From Isoetes taiwanensis (Eukaryota > Streptophyta > Lycopodiopsida > Isoetales > Isoetaceae): 64,000 nt of DNA. The stretch covers positions 7,484,028-7,548,027 of the forward strand of contig JAJEKV010000034.1 in assembly GCA_021234155.1 (NCBI GenBank). Reading direction: 5' to 3'. This document shows, in pieces, positions 14,289 to 26,302 of the stretch; position 1 is the first letter of the stretch; the number at the start of each line of letters is the position of its first letter. Both the position numbers and the translations under genes were made by a program. The notes beneath the pieces were generated by a model that was not told the DNA's origin, made no database searches, and worked only from the letters and a program-made list of their open reading frames with translations.

Positions 14289-17200
14289 ATTATTCCTAAT
14301 AATGACAGTTTAATGGAAGATTCCATTGCTGCCATTCCAACTGAGCAAGAAATCTACAGTGTTCTCATGAGTTTTAGTAAGGGCAAATCTCCTGGTCCAG
14401 ATGGCATTCCTCCAGAGTTTTACATTCATTTCTGGGAGGTTCTAAAGCATGATATTGTCAAATTGGTTCATGGTTTCTGGAAGGCTGACCATTTGCACTC
14501 TTCCATCTCAGCTGGCTTTATCACTCTCATTCCTAAGGTTGACAAGCCTACTTCTTTCTCTGATTGGAGGCCTATCTCATTAACCAATTCCTCTTATAAA
14601 TTGTGTGCCAAGATTATTGCTAACAGAGTGAAGCCTTTCCTTCAAAAATGCATTGATATCAAGCAATCTGCTTTCTTACCCAATAGATTCATCCTCGACA
14701 ACTACATTGTGGCCATGGAGGGTTTGCACTGGAATAGAATATCTTCTCAGAATTGTGTTCTCCTAAAGTTAGATTTTAAGAGAGCCTTCGACTCTGTTAA
14801 CTGGGACTTCTTAGAATTTGCTTTGAAAAGGATTGGTTTCCATCATAAAATCATCTCCTTGATATTTGGTCTTAACTCCATGGCAAATTCTGCAGTATTG
14901 ATCAATGGCTCCCCTTCCACTTTCTTCAAATTAGCTTGAGGTGTTAGGCAAGGTTGCCCTCTATCTCCCTATTTATTCCTTGTTGTGGCTGAAATGCTAA
15001 CTAAGGCAATTGTCTTTTATCAAAACAATGGATTTATTAAGGGCCTTGATCTTCCAGAAAATAATGGCAGTCTCATTATCTCTCAGTATGCAGATGATAC
15101 TTTTGCTTTCCTAGACTCTAATTCTGAGAACATTGCAAAATTCCTGAATATTATTGATTCTTTCTCTTCTGCTTCTGGAATTTATTTGAACATTGGAAAA
15201 AGTATTATTATTGGTGACTCTCCCCATGATAATCTATGTGGCATTAAAATTCTAGATGCTATGCAAGCAACCAAGCTTTTAGGTATGCCTTTATCTCTCA
15301 ATTCTAGTATTAAATGTCTCTGAGACCCTATCATTCAGAGAATTAGGAAAAAACTGAATTTTTTCAGAAACACTCTCTCTCTGGCTGGAAGAACCTTAAT
15401 TGCAAACTCTGTTTTGTCAGCTTCCCATATTTACTTCTCCTCTGCTTTGGTGGCACCTAAATGTATTTACAATGAGCTGGAGAAAACCATTAGAAATTTC
15501 ATTTGGAAAGGCTCACATTCAGTCAATTGGGACACTGTCACTCGAGCCAAAAAATATGGTGGCCTTGGTTGTAAAGACTTATATCTTCAAGCATGTGCAT
15601 TGGCTGGAAAATGGTGGCCTTGGTTGTAAAGACTTATATCTTCAAGCATGTGCATTGGCTGGAAAATTTATTTGGAGAACTCTAGATGGAAACAATTCTG
15701 TAGCTTCAATTTTCATCAGATACTGGCTGAATTGCTCTTATGATTGATGAACATCCCTCAATAAAGCATTCCCTGCCTGAGTCTGCTTTCTGCATTTTAC
15801 ATCCAGGTACCAACACATCTCCTCTTATGCAAAACATGATTAGAGCTTGGAATGTTGTTCAAAATTGTTTTGATGAGCCTAGTGTGGAAGATCACCATAT
15901 GAACTCTTCTCTGTTTTTTGGTCTGCTGGTTTCAAAGACAACAATGGGAATACTCTGGCTTTGAGACATCCCAAAATCTATAAAAAATGGCTTCATCATA
16001 GCATCACACATGTCAAGAATTTATATTCTAATGGGCATCTCATTTCATGGACCAATTTGAGGAGACTAATTCATGGCACTTCCAGTGATAAATCTGTCTA
16101 CTTTCATTTCAGGAACATCCTTAACAATAATCTTAGTTTAACTGAAAGTGGCACTGGTCTGCTGTGGAAAATAAATGGGATCAACAAGTATAAAGTTAGC
16201 AAAGTCTATGCTCGACTGAATCACAAGATAACTCATGTAAAAGCCAGGACAAAGTGGTCTTTAACAGAAAATGAATGCCATAGTTTATTTAATAACACGT
16301 GGAATTCCTATTGTCCTCCTAAAGTAAATTACTTTGTCTAGTTGATTGCTCAAAAAAGTCTCCCAAATCTTGTGTCCTTGTCTAAGAGAAATTCTGCTAT
16401 TAGGCCTACATGTCTCTCCAATTGCTCCAGTGATGAAACCATGCAACATATTTTTGAATGTCCTAAGCTTCTTCATTTTTGGACTTGGTTCTACAGTAAA
16501 TTTGGTCACCATTTCTGTGTGCATAACCAACTTAACTTGTTAAAATGCATTCAGAATAATGATGCCTTCAAGAACACTATCATGTTTACTGCTCTATGGA
16601 ACATTTGGAAAGTAAGGAATAGGAATGGCCATAAAAATTTCTCTACATTCTGGATTAAAATGCATTTTCAACTGGATCTAGAAGCTTTCGGTACTGCTCA
16701 CAAAAGTAAATTTGCAGATTCTTATGACAGGAAATGGGATGCAATTGGTAAATTTATAGGTGGCTTTAACATTTTTGTTTCAGACCTTCATGTTATTAAT
16801 TCTAATGCCCCTTTTTCTGATGTCATTGATAGAGTATCTGGAATTTCTCAAGGGTGAAGGCAGGAGCAAATTTGACACAATGTTAAGCTATCATGAAGCT
16901 ACCTTGTATTGCAATAACACAGGTGTCACAGATTTTGAGCCTCCAGGGCCTAATGCATCAGCAGATGAAGTGAAACTCTACCAGGTCAGAATTAACAGTA
17001 ATGAAAGCACATGGGCAAAGATATATTGTAGAGAGGTCGTACAGATGTATTGTATCTTCAACTTCCTGTTCATGTACCACTACTCTTTGACTGATAGGCA
17101 GCTCAACAGATACATGGAATTATACTATTCTCATAAGATGTTGGCTGACTTGTATGGTACACTGTTACTGCTGATGGGAAAAGAAGATATTCATTCCCTG

Positions 17201-17720
17201 CTGATGGAGAATGGATCAGAATTCAACAGTTATAAGTTTGGCACAGATAAAGGCTTCTACTGGGTCTACAACTCCATATTTGACCAGATAATGCAGAAAT
17301 GAGCTACCATAGCCAAAACAAACATCACATTTTCACTTTCTCCTTTACATCCAAAATCCTGTCACACAGTCATCTGCTAATGCTCAATAATTTATCTAGT
17401 GCTTGTTTAACTTCATGCTCTAGCATTTTGCTTGGCTTTTTGTTCATGCAGGTTTATGGACTTTGCTTACAGCAGGGATTTGTGATTTTTGCTCCACCTT
17501 ATAGGGCAAGATACTTCATATATTTACCTTGTTACTCAAACTTGGTGTAGCTGGTGCTAATTTCTTTCACAAACTTGAAGATACATATTATTATTTTTCT
17601 TCACAAACTTGTTTAACTTTGTTTAACTTTGGTGGCTGATAATGTGGATTTTTCCCACATGCCTTTAATTACTTAATGGAAAAAACACCTCTTACTCTCT
17701 CAAAAGAAAAAAAAAAAAAA
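13964..17720 (+). mobile_element. L1-like LINE, 5'-truncated, with poly(A) tail
   Basis: The RT domain runs from 14313 to about 15323 with SPGPDGIPPEFY, GFITLIPK, DWRPISLTNSSYKL, LKLDFKRAFDSVNW, GVRQGCPLSPYLF and the catalytic SQYADDTFAF near 15085. The thumb follows at about 15340-15620 and the zf-RVT-like region at 16141-16857 (SSDETMQHIFECPKLLHFW). Stops interrupt otherwise continuous homology: TGA at about 14937 where Arg is expected, and TAG at about 16340 where Trp is expected. A 53-bp direct duplication at about 15560-15665 shifts the frame. A further open segment at 16760-17302, of unknown identity, precedes the 3' UTR and the A-run at 17707-17720. The endonuclease is missing and the 5' end is joined to copia gag. 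It is inactive. Confidence 0.88.
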
Positions 17721-18989
17721 CTAGCAAAAAGGCGCAACAGTAGGCTTGGGCAGTATTAGGCTTGAATTCAGTTTCTCATTAGGAAAGCATGTAGAAGACA
17801 AATTATTTAGCTAAAAGAATTAGGAAAGCATATAGAAGACAAACAATTTAGCTAAAATGATATTAAAAATAGGCATTTATATATATTAAAACAAGTTCTT
17901 ATAGACAAGGCTAGCAATCAAATTGAAAGGCTAGATTAAAGCAATAATTAAATAGATTAAATAGAATATGCATTTGTAGTAGGCAAATAAAATGTGTTTT
18001 TTTTTCTATTTTTTAACTTAGGACAAAGAAATTAATAATAAAGCTATTGTATGGGTGAATGAGATGTATCGTGTATAAATACTTCAGTTTTTCTTTATGT
18101 TGTTAGATTTTGCTGCTTCTTTTAAGATATCAATAGTTTCTTGTTTTGGATGGGTTGTCTATTGGATTCTTATAGCTGATACTGGTGGCTTGTCATTGTT
18201 GGATAAGTTTTTTATCTAATTGGTTTGCTTTTTTATTGGTTGGCTTTTTTATTATCGTTACCCTAAATAAAGCCTCGTATATTAAGGCAACATGCATAAC
18301 AATTTAACAGAGTAATTGATTGTGCGGCATAATCCAATTGAGATAAAGCACTCAATGATGCTCCATGGGTTGCAGCTTGAGCAATTATGGTGCAATGGGA
18401 TTCATGTAGAGGATATAAAATATATCTTATTTGAGTCTCTTATATATACATGTAAATGTGAAGATTTTGACATTCCTGACACAGATATCTGAGATAAATA
18501 AGTCGGATTGGAGTAGGATATTAGTTACAAATTTCAAGCAAGCACATGTTATGTTAATATGCCGTATCAAACATGAAGGTCGAGATTAATAGTGCTCAAA
18601 ACCAGATGAGTACTCCGACACACTGGGGGCATTAGGAAAGGAGATTATTATTAGGGTTTCTAAAAAATTTCTTTGAAGGCATTTGGAACTTAGGGTTTTT
18701 TGTCTCCAGATTTTTAAGTTTCCAGGTATGTTTTCGTCTTCTAATGTCAGGGTCTGAACATCATCAAAAATCATAAAATACGAAGGAATGATTGAAAATC
18801 GCACTTTCACTACAAAAATTTAATGATTGTTGTAACAAATAGGCATGTCATCTACAATTAAATGAATACGCTCAATTATGCTTTTCTGAAAAATAAGAAT
18901 CTCTCTGAGAGTGGCTGATTTAGAAATGAATGTAGCAGTCTTTCTGAGATCTTTAGACTTGTCATCTGCCCCCAATGAAGAAAGGGAGC
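17721..18989. other. AT-rich intergenic sequence
   Basis: A direct repeat of about 40 bases (ATTAGGAAAGCATGTAGAAG and a variant) lies at about 17779-17860. No gene, LTR or RNA is recognised. In particular, the rest of the copia gag does not resume after the LINE poly(A). Confidence 0.5.
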
Positions 18990-19410
18990 CCTCGAATTTG
19001 TTTGTTCAGACTTTGCTCCTGTTGGGTTCAAACACGAACTTAATCAAGGAATCCCTTATAGACAGCATGTGGGGGAATCCCTTCTTAAACTTTGTGGCAT
19101 CCATTTCATTGTTGCTGCGGGGTGCAACTAGCACTTTTGCCTGTTCTTCAAGTGTGAAATTGCTCCAGCTAAAATTAAGATCAATGTAAGTTCCAGATTC
19201 CTGTGCAGTTGCGCTTCACCATTTTAACAGCAATGGGAAGCAGCTCATCCAGAACTGTCATGCTGTTTGGAATGTTGACAACCTTGGAATATTGGGATAT
19301 CTTAGTAATGAAATTGTGTGGAATTTTGCAGGTCTGCGGATATTGGCATGTGTACTCAAAGAGTGCAAACATATTCATAGTGTTTGAGAAGCTCCTCCAC
19401 CTTTGCAACA
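18990..19410 (-). pseudogene. RHM/NRS-ER rhamnose synthase C-terminal domain, pseudogene
   Basis: Minus-strand pieces match the C-terminal epimerase/reductase half of plant UDP-rhamnose synthases (RHM). That half converts UDP-4-keto-6-deoxyglucose to UDP-rhamnose in the cytosol for pectin. Readable blocks are VEELLKHYEYVCTL, then a stop, VHMPISADLQN, NFITKISQYSKVVNIPNS, TVLDELLPIAVKMVKRN with GIWN, and after a deletion of some 15-20 residues YIDLNFSWSNFTLEEQAKV, RSNNEMDATKFKKGFP and SLIKFVFEPN. Only about a quarter of the protein remains, with stops, frameshifts and the deletion, and no upstream half was found. The family identification is from conserved blocks and is firm. Loss of function is evident. 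Confidence 0.85.
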
Positions 19411-20499
19411 TCAACAGTATTGTGATCAATATCCAAACACAGGACGATATCAAAAGCATTAGTCATTCCAAACATAAGAAATAGCATTGGCTTTTAGAGA
19501 TTAATATCAATTTTAGCAATTATTATAATGTGTACTTTTAACCCATCAGTATTATAGAAAGATCAGACTGGCAAATTTGCAGGCAGTCAGATCAAAATAT
19601 GTCCAGCTTCTGGGATGTTTGCAAAATTCATCAAAGACACCATTCTGTTTGCCAATTAAACATCGGTAGCAACCAAAAGAAGGCAGCCCAAAACCATATG
19701 ATATACAAAGGTGATGAGAAGCTTGTAGCACGAAGCGTTAAGTTACAAAGATGAAGGAAATATATGCCTTCTAGCAATTTTATGATTAAACATGGTCTCA
19801 ACGAAAAGGGAATATATGCTAAGATCAAAGAAAAGGTGGAGTTAATTTGGTATTAATGGCAAGATGTCTCAGTTTTGCCAGCAAGCCCTAGTTCAGGAAA
19901 GACAGGTCTCAGGGAAAACTACGACGTTTATGTATTCTAAAATTAAGAAGTCTAAAGTATAGTACGAAGAAAGATCAAAGCACAACACGTAAAGTTTTGA
20001 AGCCCTGCCACAAATATAGATGCTAATGCCAACTATATGATAGATCAAGTTTCCTACCTATTCCTCTTTAGCTTCGGTTTTGCAGGTTTTCCAACAAGAA
20101 AATAGAAATAGAATCAAAGAAATAGAAGGCCAGAACATACCAGTCAATTCATTGATGACCAGTGTTTACATGGGAAACAATGGTGCATGTTATCCTGTAG
20201 CATTATGTCCTAACACTAGGTAAACAAACTAGTTTTCCTGCTGTAGATAAATTGGCATATTGTTTTATGCACGCAGAATTCCCCTAAATATTTTCTAAAT
20301 TTGTAGATTAACAAAATAACTATGATGACCAAAATTAACATACCTGTAAAAGCCTCTGATGCCCTCTGTTCAAAATATAGAAATGAAGGAATGACTTATC
20401 CCTAAAGTTTGAAAATTGCCAGCTCGTGTCTGAAAATAATATCCATCAAAATTATCTCTTACCAATGGAATTGTTTGCAAGACCAAAAATTTGTAAACT
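19411..20499. other. Intergenic sequence, no gene recognised
   Basis: AT-rich with no sustained coding frame on either strand and no repeat structure detected by eye. Confidence 0.4.
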
Positions 20500-20865
20500 G
20501 CAACAACTATTCTAAGCACCAAACAAAAATCTTAAATGCGTTCGGAGGAGCTATTGTTGCTCTTAGCAAATTCCCCAAAGAACACCCCCTAAGAATAAGT
20601 TCTTTGGCATAAACCGGCAAGCTATCCGTTAATGACAGAGCACTATTGGCTTTTTCCATTTCATGAGACATTGCGAGATGCAAAACGTCAAAATAGTAGC
20701 TTGGGATTCCATCTTTCTAATTTCCAAAAGCATAACACCAATCTTGAAACTTACGATGGTTCCAGCTTTTCGACCAAAAACCCACAAGCATCAAACCTTC
20801 ATCCCATGGATAACCAAAGCTAGACCTGGCCTGCTTTTGTGTTGGAATCAAATAAAAACAATCAA
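20500..20865 (-). pseudogene. Coding-like remnant of unknown identity
   Basis: On the minus strand a frame of about 65 residues reads smoothly through SYYFDVLHLAMSHEMEKAN, SALSLTDSLPVYAKELIL and RGCSLGNLLRATIAPPNAFK. The composition is like a real protein and unlike the flanking AT-rich text. It is preceded by stops and has no start, so it may be an exon or a pseudogene piece. I do not recognise the family. Confidence 0.35.
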
Positions 20866-21865
20866 TACCCTTTGCATCCAAGCACCGGATATGAAAAATA
20901 AGAGCAGATAACTCATGAAACTAAGGATCAAGATAAGGGGCAATGAAGAAATGGAATAAATCGGCAAACAAAAAAACCACGCTCCTAGGTTAGGTCCGAG
21001 CACGTAATCGAAGAAGATAGAAGACTAGTTCTTGATGGCGGCCAGACATTTATTAATAAATACAAGGAAGGAAGACGAGGTCAAATTGTGGGCGCATTAC
21101 GGCGAAGGCCATGGTACTCTGTCGTCATGGCTTGCTTGCGGAAACCTACGCTATGGTTCGATCATTCTGTAAAAAAAGATATCTTAAAGAGGTTCAAAGA
21201 TCTCTGCCTGATGAAGGCTTGAGCACGACTGCAAGCATCTATCTGAGGGCGGGACGGGACGTTTCCAACCGGCATCGACTTTTTTATTTTTCTCCAACCC
21301 TACATTTTTTTAGATCAAAATCCAACGGCGTGTTCCGTGTCCATGTCAAATTTGTAGACAGGTGGATAGGCTAGGCTTCGAGATAATGCGCCACTCGAGG
21401 TTAGGCTGTTGCGCTAAAAAAACAAGGTGCTGCGCACGAGGGGTTGCCCTCTAGTGGCCCGAGAGTGTGTTTTCTTGTTTTCTATTTGGTTGTTCGTTCC
21501 TTAAGATTGAATTTGATTCTAATTTTTTTGTTTTTTCCATCTGATTTGTCTCTTTCAACCGCTTACCTTGATAAGGCATTGTAGCAGCCGCGACTCCTGG
21601 AAAGAACTTATTTTTAATCTGAATACTTTTCCTTGTTAATAGTCATGAATTCAAAAGCAAAGAACAGCTAAAGCATCAGCCTAAAGCATCAGCCTAGAAG
21701 TAGAGGGGTTTCTGTCAAATAAATATGCCTTTAAATGTTTTATTAATGACATATAAAGAAAAATTGAAATCTATCACATTAAAAAGAAATAAAAATCTAA
21801 CATTGGCAGGCTATTGTACAGAATTTAAACGTATTCTATGCAGTAAACAATACTAAAGATATGCC

Positions 21866-22050
21866 CCAGTACAAATAGTAGAAACAGATAGTGTACGTCT
21901 TATTATAGAAAATGTTTGACCAAAGCCCTCCAATATGTGATATGCTGAAAGGACTTTTATTATTAGAAACAGACGGTCTAGGCCTTCTTATAGAAAATGT
22001 TACGATCAAAGCCCTCCAATGCATGACCTGCAGAAAGGACTTTTCTTATA
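21866..22050. repeat. Tandem duplication of about 85-90 bp
   Basis: Two adjacent diverged units share TAGAAACAGA, TTATAGAAAATGTT, CAAAGCCCTCCAAT and GAAAGGACTTTT. This is a simple local duplication in non-coding sequence. Confidence 0.7.
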
Positions 22051-22444
22051 AGGTCTCAAAAGGATGCATCTTCACGTGAAACTTTTCATTTCATGACATT
22101 TTTTTCCTACTGTCCATAGATCCATATAATAGTGTTTTCTGTTTTATTGCCTCAAAATATTCCAGGAATAATGGTGTGCAACAAAATCGAATAAAAATAG
22201 TTGATGCTCCTTAATTGTTATAGGATTCCAAAAATTCCCTTGAAGTTGAATTGACATAGAACCCTTGTGCATGAGCAGAGCAGAGCTTTTATTTTCCAGC
22301 AAAACAATATCTATGTAGATCAAATCCCAAGAATCCTCCAATGTGGGCCTAGATTAGTCATTGTATTAAAACAATTCCTTCCCAGGTCAATATTATAATG
22401 CATTTTGCAAGTATTCAGCAAAGTTGTCCATCTCATAATATTTG

Positions 22445-23000
22445 TTTCACCAATGGCCCAAAGCAAGCACTTTGCCAATGTTAGCCATCCTGCACGACCT
22501 ACAGGTCAACCACACAAGTAGCATGAGTAATGGCTGGTGTCACACCATGATAACTTCCCATATATGTGAAATGCCAAATACCTTCATCAAGTAGCCCTGA
22601 AGGGCTGTATGAAATAAGAATGTTTACAAAAGATGCATCATTTGGCATATGTTCCAATTGCATCTCATCAAAACATTCTAAAGCAAGAAGACCACCTCCA
22701 TGTTGGGCATATCCTGCTACCATTGCATCCCATGTTACCACATTCCTATTAAGCAGTTCTCAAAACACTTGATATTCCTATTAAGTAGTTCTCTAAACAC
22801 GTGACGGGACTTCTCCATATTTTCACATTTGGCCTATATAGCAACCAAGGCGTTCCCCACAACAACATGTGAATAAAGACTAGTCTATGCCATACGAAGT
22901 GAAGCTTCCATGTCCTACTGCTCCTACAATGGCACGTGCCTTTATAACACTTAAAAAGGTAGCATCATCGGGCTCTAAGCCTTGTTTTGCATCTTCTCAA
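22445..23000 (-). pseudogene. PPR (plant E/DYW-type array) pseudogene fragment
   Basis: The minus strand reads as consecutive pentatricopeptide repeats in several frames: LEPDDATFLSVIKARA; a frame-shifted VVVGNALV-like repeat; NRNVVTWDAMVAGYAQHGGG; LALECFDEMQLEHMPNDASF; LLDEGIWHF; and ITHATCVVDLVGRAG. These follow the standard order of organellar RNA-editing or RNA-processing PPR proteins. Stops and frameshifts break it, and no intact N-terminus or DYW end is present. It is a decayed copy. PPR identity is clear; the subclass is less so. Confidence 0.8.
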
Positions 23001-23328
23001 AATATTGCAGGGCCAACAAACCTTGTGGTTTTGGTAAATTGTTAAAAGCATCGCATGCCTCCTCAAGACTGCTAGCATCATGGCAAGACTAATATCTAAA
23101 AAGCATGTAAAAGAAGATGCAAGATTTTCAAGCTTGTTGTCGGCAAGGAAACATTGCTATTTACATTGTTTATACCCCTCTCCCCCTTTTCCAAATTTTA
23201 GGTGTGGAGGCCCCCACTTTAATGCGGAGGTGAGTTTTGGGTACCCCTTCTTTTGGCATCCCTTCTCAACAATTTCGTTAGAGGGCGAGCCTGGTCCGCA
23301 CCCCGCTTAAGGGCTGCGGGCGCTCATT

Positions 23329-23599
23329 AGGGGTGGCCACATGATCATTTTTCTGCCTTCAACGGCAGATTTTGAGGCAAAAACGGAAGTGGAGGCCTCC
23401 ATCTTGAAGTCGGAGGCCAGTTTTCAATCTTCCATTCTTGCAGGGGAGCATCCACAAAAATTAGTGCAATCTGCTGGTTCCCCTCTCTTCTGAAGCTCTT
23501 CCCCCTTTATTCTGCCACTCTTCACCTCTCTGGTATCCGCTCTCGTATGAAATTGAGATACGGAGGTGGAGGCAGCAAATATTGCATGTGGCCACCCCT
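23329..23599. mobile_element. MITE with 15-bp terminal inverted repeats
   Basis: AGGGGTGGCCACATG at the left end is mirrored exactly by CATGTGGCCACCCCT at the right end, 271 bp overall. Both ends are flanked by ATT (23326-23328 and 23600-23602), consistent with a 3-bp target duplication. It has no coding capacity. The terminal sequence and 3-bp duplication are compatible with a PIF/Harbinger-type MITE, but the superfamily is inferred only. Confidence 0.7.
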
Positions 23600-23789
23600 A
23601 TTGTCCCACGTAAAGTTAGGGGGAGAACATTTCGCTACCACATGGCGCCTTCATCAGCCAAAGAGAGGAAGCATGGGAGGAGAGGAAGCCAGCCGCAGGG
23701 GCTTACTTGTTTTAATATGGCCCTAAAATATGGTGATACTATCTTTCTGGCTATGTTGTGTATTGGCCAGCATCTACAACTATGTTGTG

Positions 23790-23990
23790 TAATGATTTTA
23801 AGAATCTGCCATGTAGGAATCTGGTCTCACGGGGAGCAATGATTGCTGAATGGATATATCCAAGTTTGAGCTTGTTATGGCATCCTTTGAAGACATGCAA
23901 GCAAAAGATATGACTTTCAGCACTATCCTTTGAAGCTGGATGATGTGACTTTCACCACTATCCTTTCTGCCTGCAGCCATGTAACTGTCA
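23790..23990 (+). pseudogene. Small PPR repeat fragment
   Basis: On the plus strand, CRNLVSRGAMIAEW followed by EDMQAKDMTF and LDDVTFTTILSACSHV resembles one to two PPR repeats, with stops between the blocks. It lies on the opposite strand from the PPR relic at 22445-23000, so it is a separate fragment or the result of an inversion. Confidence 0.55.
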
Positions 23991-25984
23991 TAATATTGTT
24001 CTACTATCTTAGCAACTTGAACATTTGTGCATTAAAAAAAGAAAAGAAAAAATGAGAGGAAATCCTTTTCTTGAATCGTTATTGACTATAGTAATAAAGA
24101 CAAGTTTAAATCTTTGAACAAAGAGATGCAGGCAAAAGAATCAAATCACTGTAGAAATGCACAGAATTTTAAAGCTTTGTCTGAGGTGCTAAACTCCATG
24201 CTTCAAGTTATAGTATGAAAAAGAATTCTAATTGCTCAAGTCATCAATATAAAATTAATCAACCATCTCAAAGACCCTTGAAAAATGCCGGGGGCTCTGT
24301 AAGGTTATAATGAGATTAGCCAAGCCTCCATAAAAATGCATTCACTTAGTCATAAAATGCTCCCTACCCATGGAAGCCTTTCATGGAGTCTGCTCCTCGA
24401 ATTGTTGAAGACATCAGAACCTCCGTGGTACTCTTCAATAAGAAGTAACATCATAGACCTACGCAAGCATCACGAAGTTTAATAAGAAACACAAAGGCCG
24501 CTGCCTCCCTAGAACCTTTCACAAATTCTAATCAAGTTGCGGGAAAAGTTTATGTCTAGTGCATCTCAGTACATAAGTTGCAACATTCACAAGTCGTAGA
24601 TGGTGGAATGGTATTGGTTGGTCTCAAAATCGCCACTATCCGACATCAACAAATCAACCGAGACGGCAAATAATCGAAAAGTGACAAGGTAACCCATGAG
24701 CTGAAAACGAATTAAGGAGTCTGCCTGTTTGAACTTTTCCTCATTGATTGACATTGTTGTTTACCAGTTATAAAGACCAATAATTCATTGCTCTACAAGA
24801 GCTCCACGCTTAATCGGAAACAAAGACGCAAGAAAACACGCTTACCTTATTGTTCACTATAATCCAACAGTCAAACTGTATTATGACTCTTTACTTCAGC
24901 TTCTGTGTAGACCTTCGATGCCTGCAAGTTGGAGTTAAAACTTGGTTCTATGCCAATCCATACACAGCCAGAAGAGCTTATGCAAACTACAAAGACTGAG
25001 ATGCCATGTAGAACTGTGCAAAGAGAAATATAACAGCTGAATGTATCAGAAAGTCTAGTGGCTAAACTTAACATACAAACATACAATTGATGCATCTGGT
25101 CACAGAAAACAAGACAAGCATAAAGTTATTACAAGAAGTTTTGCTCTACATAGGGGTCCTTCGACCTTGTCCGCACAATGCAACAAATGCAAAGCTTATT
25201 AGTATGCTCTCACAGCGAACTAGCAAGATTACACCAAAAGACTACTGGAAGGATATGCTTGTTGAATGTAGATGGTTTCTTCGGCATAGTAGTAGTAAAA
25301 AACGCATTATTATCTCTTCAAAACGGATACATGAGCAAATGTCAGAGGATGTCTACAATGTGAACCATACATATCTGTTAGTAAAGCTTCTAGGCCAGTG
25401 CAGTTTCTATAGGCTTGAAAACAGTTCAATCTCTTTAAAGGACTACATATCATTGGCGTGCAATATAAAAAAGATTTAAGCAACACGGAAAATACACCTT
25501 TTGCTATCATCACTAACAATATAACTTTTACGGGTTCAACCTCTTCAACCTTTCAAAACCAAAGGCTGGAAGTCCCTCTTAGGATAAATTAACACAACCT
25601 AAATTGCATCCAATGTTCAGAAGTTCTTGGATAAGATAAAGTACGTCCACATCCACGCCTTTGCACATTGTTTTGACCCCGTTGATTTCTTCGATCCTAT
25701 AAACATGTTAGAAGAGTGAATTAAAGTGCATGTATAACTTTCAAACGTCAATAAAGACACATTATTTGCTTAAACAGAGCATTCTCGCTCTTACTGCAGC
25801 AGTTTAACAGTAAGAGCAGTTTAACGATTATGGCTTTTATTCCTTTCCTTGTTCTATGTCCTTTGCTTTGCCTCCTATGAATGATGGAGCAAAGGAAGAC
25901 TGAGTGGTATTGCCACCTCTAGCACGCTCCCAAGGCTTGGGAAGTACAGAACAACTATGGCGGCATTGTTTTGCTATTTCTACT
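23991..25984. other. Intergenic sequence, no gene recognised
   Basis: Several short open frames exist on both strands, the longest about 130 codons at 25087-25479 on the plus strand. None has a recognisable motif or protein-like block structure. I see no RNA gene or element ends. Confidence 0.35.
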
Positions 25985-26302
25985 GAATTTTCTTCTTAGA
26001 TATCATTGGGGGACATTGCTTTAGACTGTCAACAGAAGTATCCATGGAAATATTTAAACTAATCGTTGACGCCTTGTCTTGCTCATATATTTGACAACTG
26101 CCAAGATCCATACAAGCCTGCCTTTGATCATCGTAATGGCTCTCCTGAGAAGCCACATTGTTCTTGCTAGAGACAGAGCAACTACTTTCACCTAATAACT
26201 TTATGGAAGCAAGGTTGTGCAGATCCCCATCGTGATCAGTATATGAATCTGTACTTCTTATAGATGCCTGTGGGGAATTGGCACTAATCTGTTCTCTCTC
26301 CT
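25985..26302 (-). pseudogene. Coding-like Ser/Asp-rich remnant
   Basis: About 100 codons are open on the minus strand, with protein-like composition: SANSPQASIRSTDSYTDHDG, LASIKLLGESSCSVSSKNN, SCQIYEQDKASTISLN and MDTSVDSLKQCPPMISKK. It reads like a disordered regulatory region of a plant protein. No start, domain or family is recognised. It could be an isolated exon or a relic. Confidence 0.35.

Noticed and set aside
16760-17302. Independent host gene of 180 codons
   Set aside because: It lies between the LINE zf-RVT region and the LINE poly(A), so it is more simply the end of the LINE or its 3' UTR, though its protein is not recognised.
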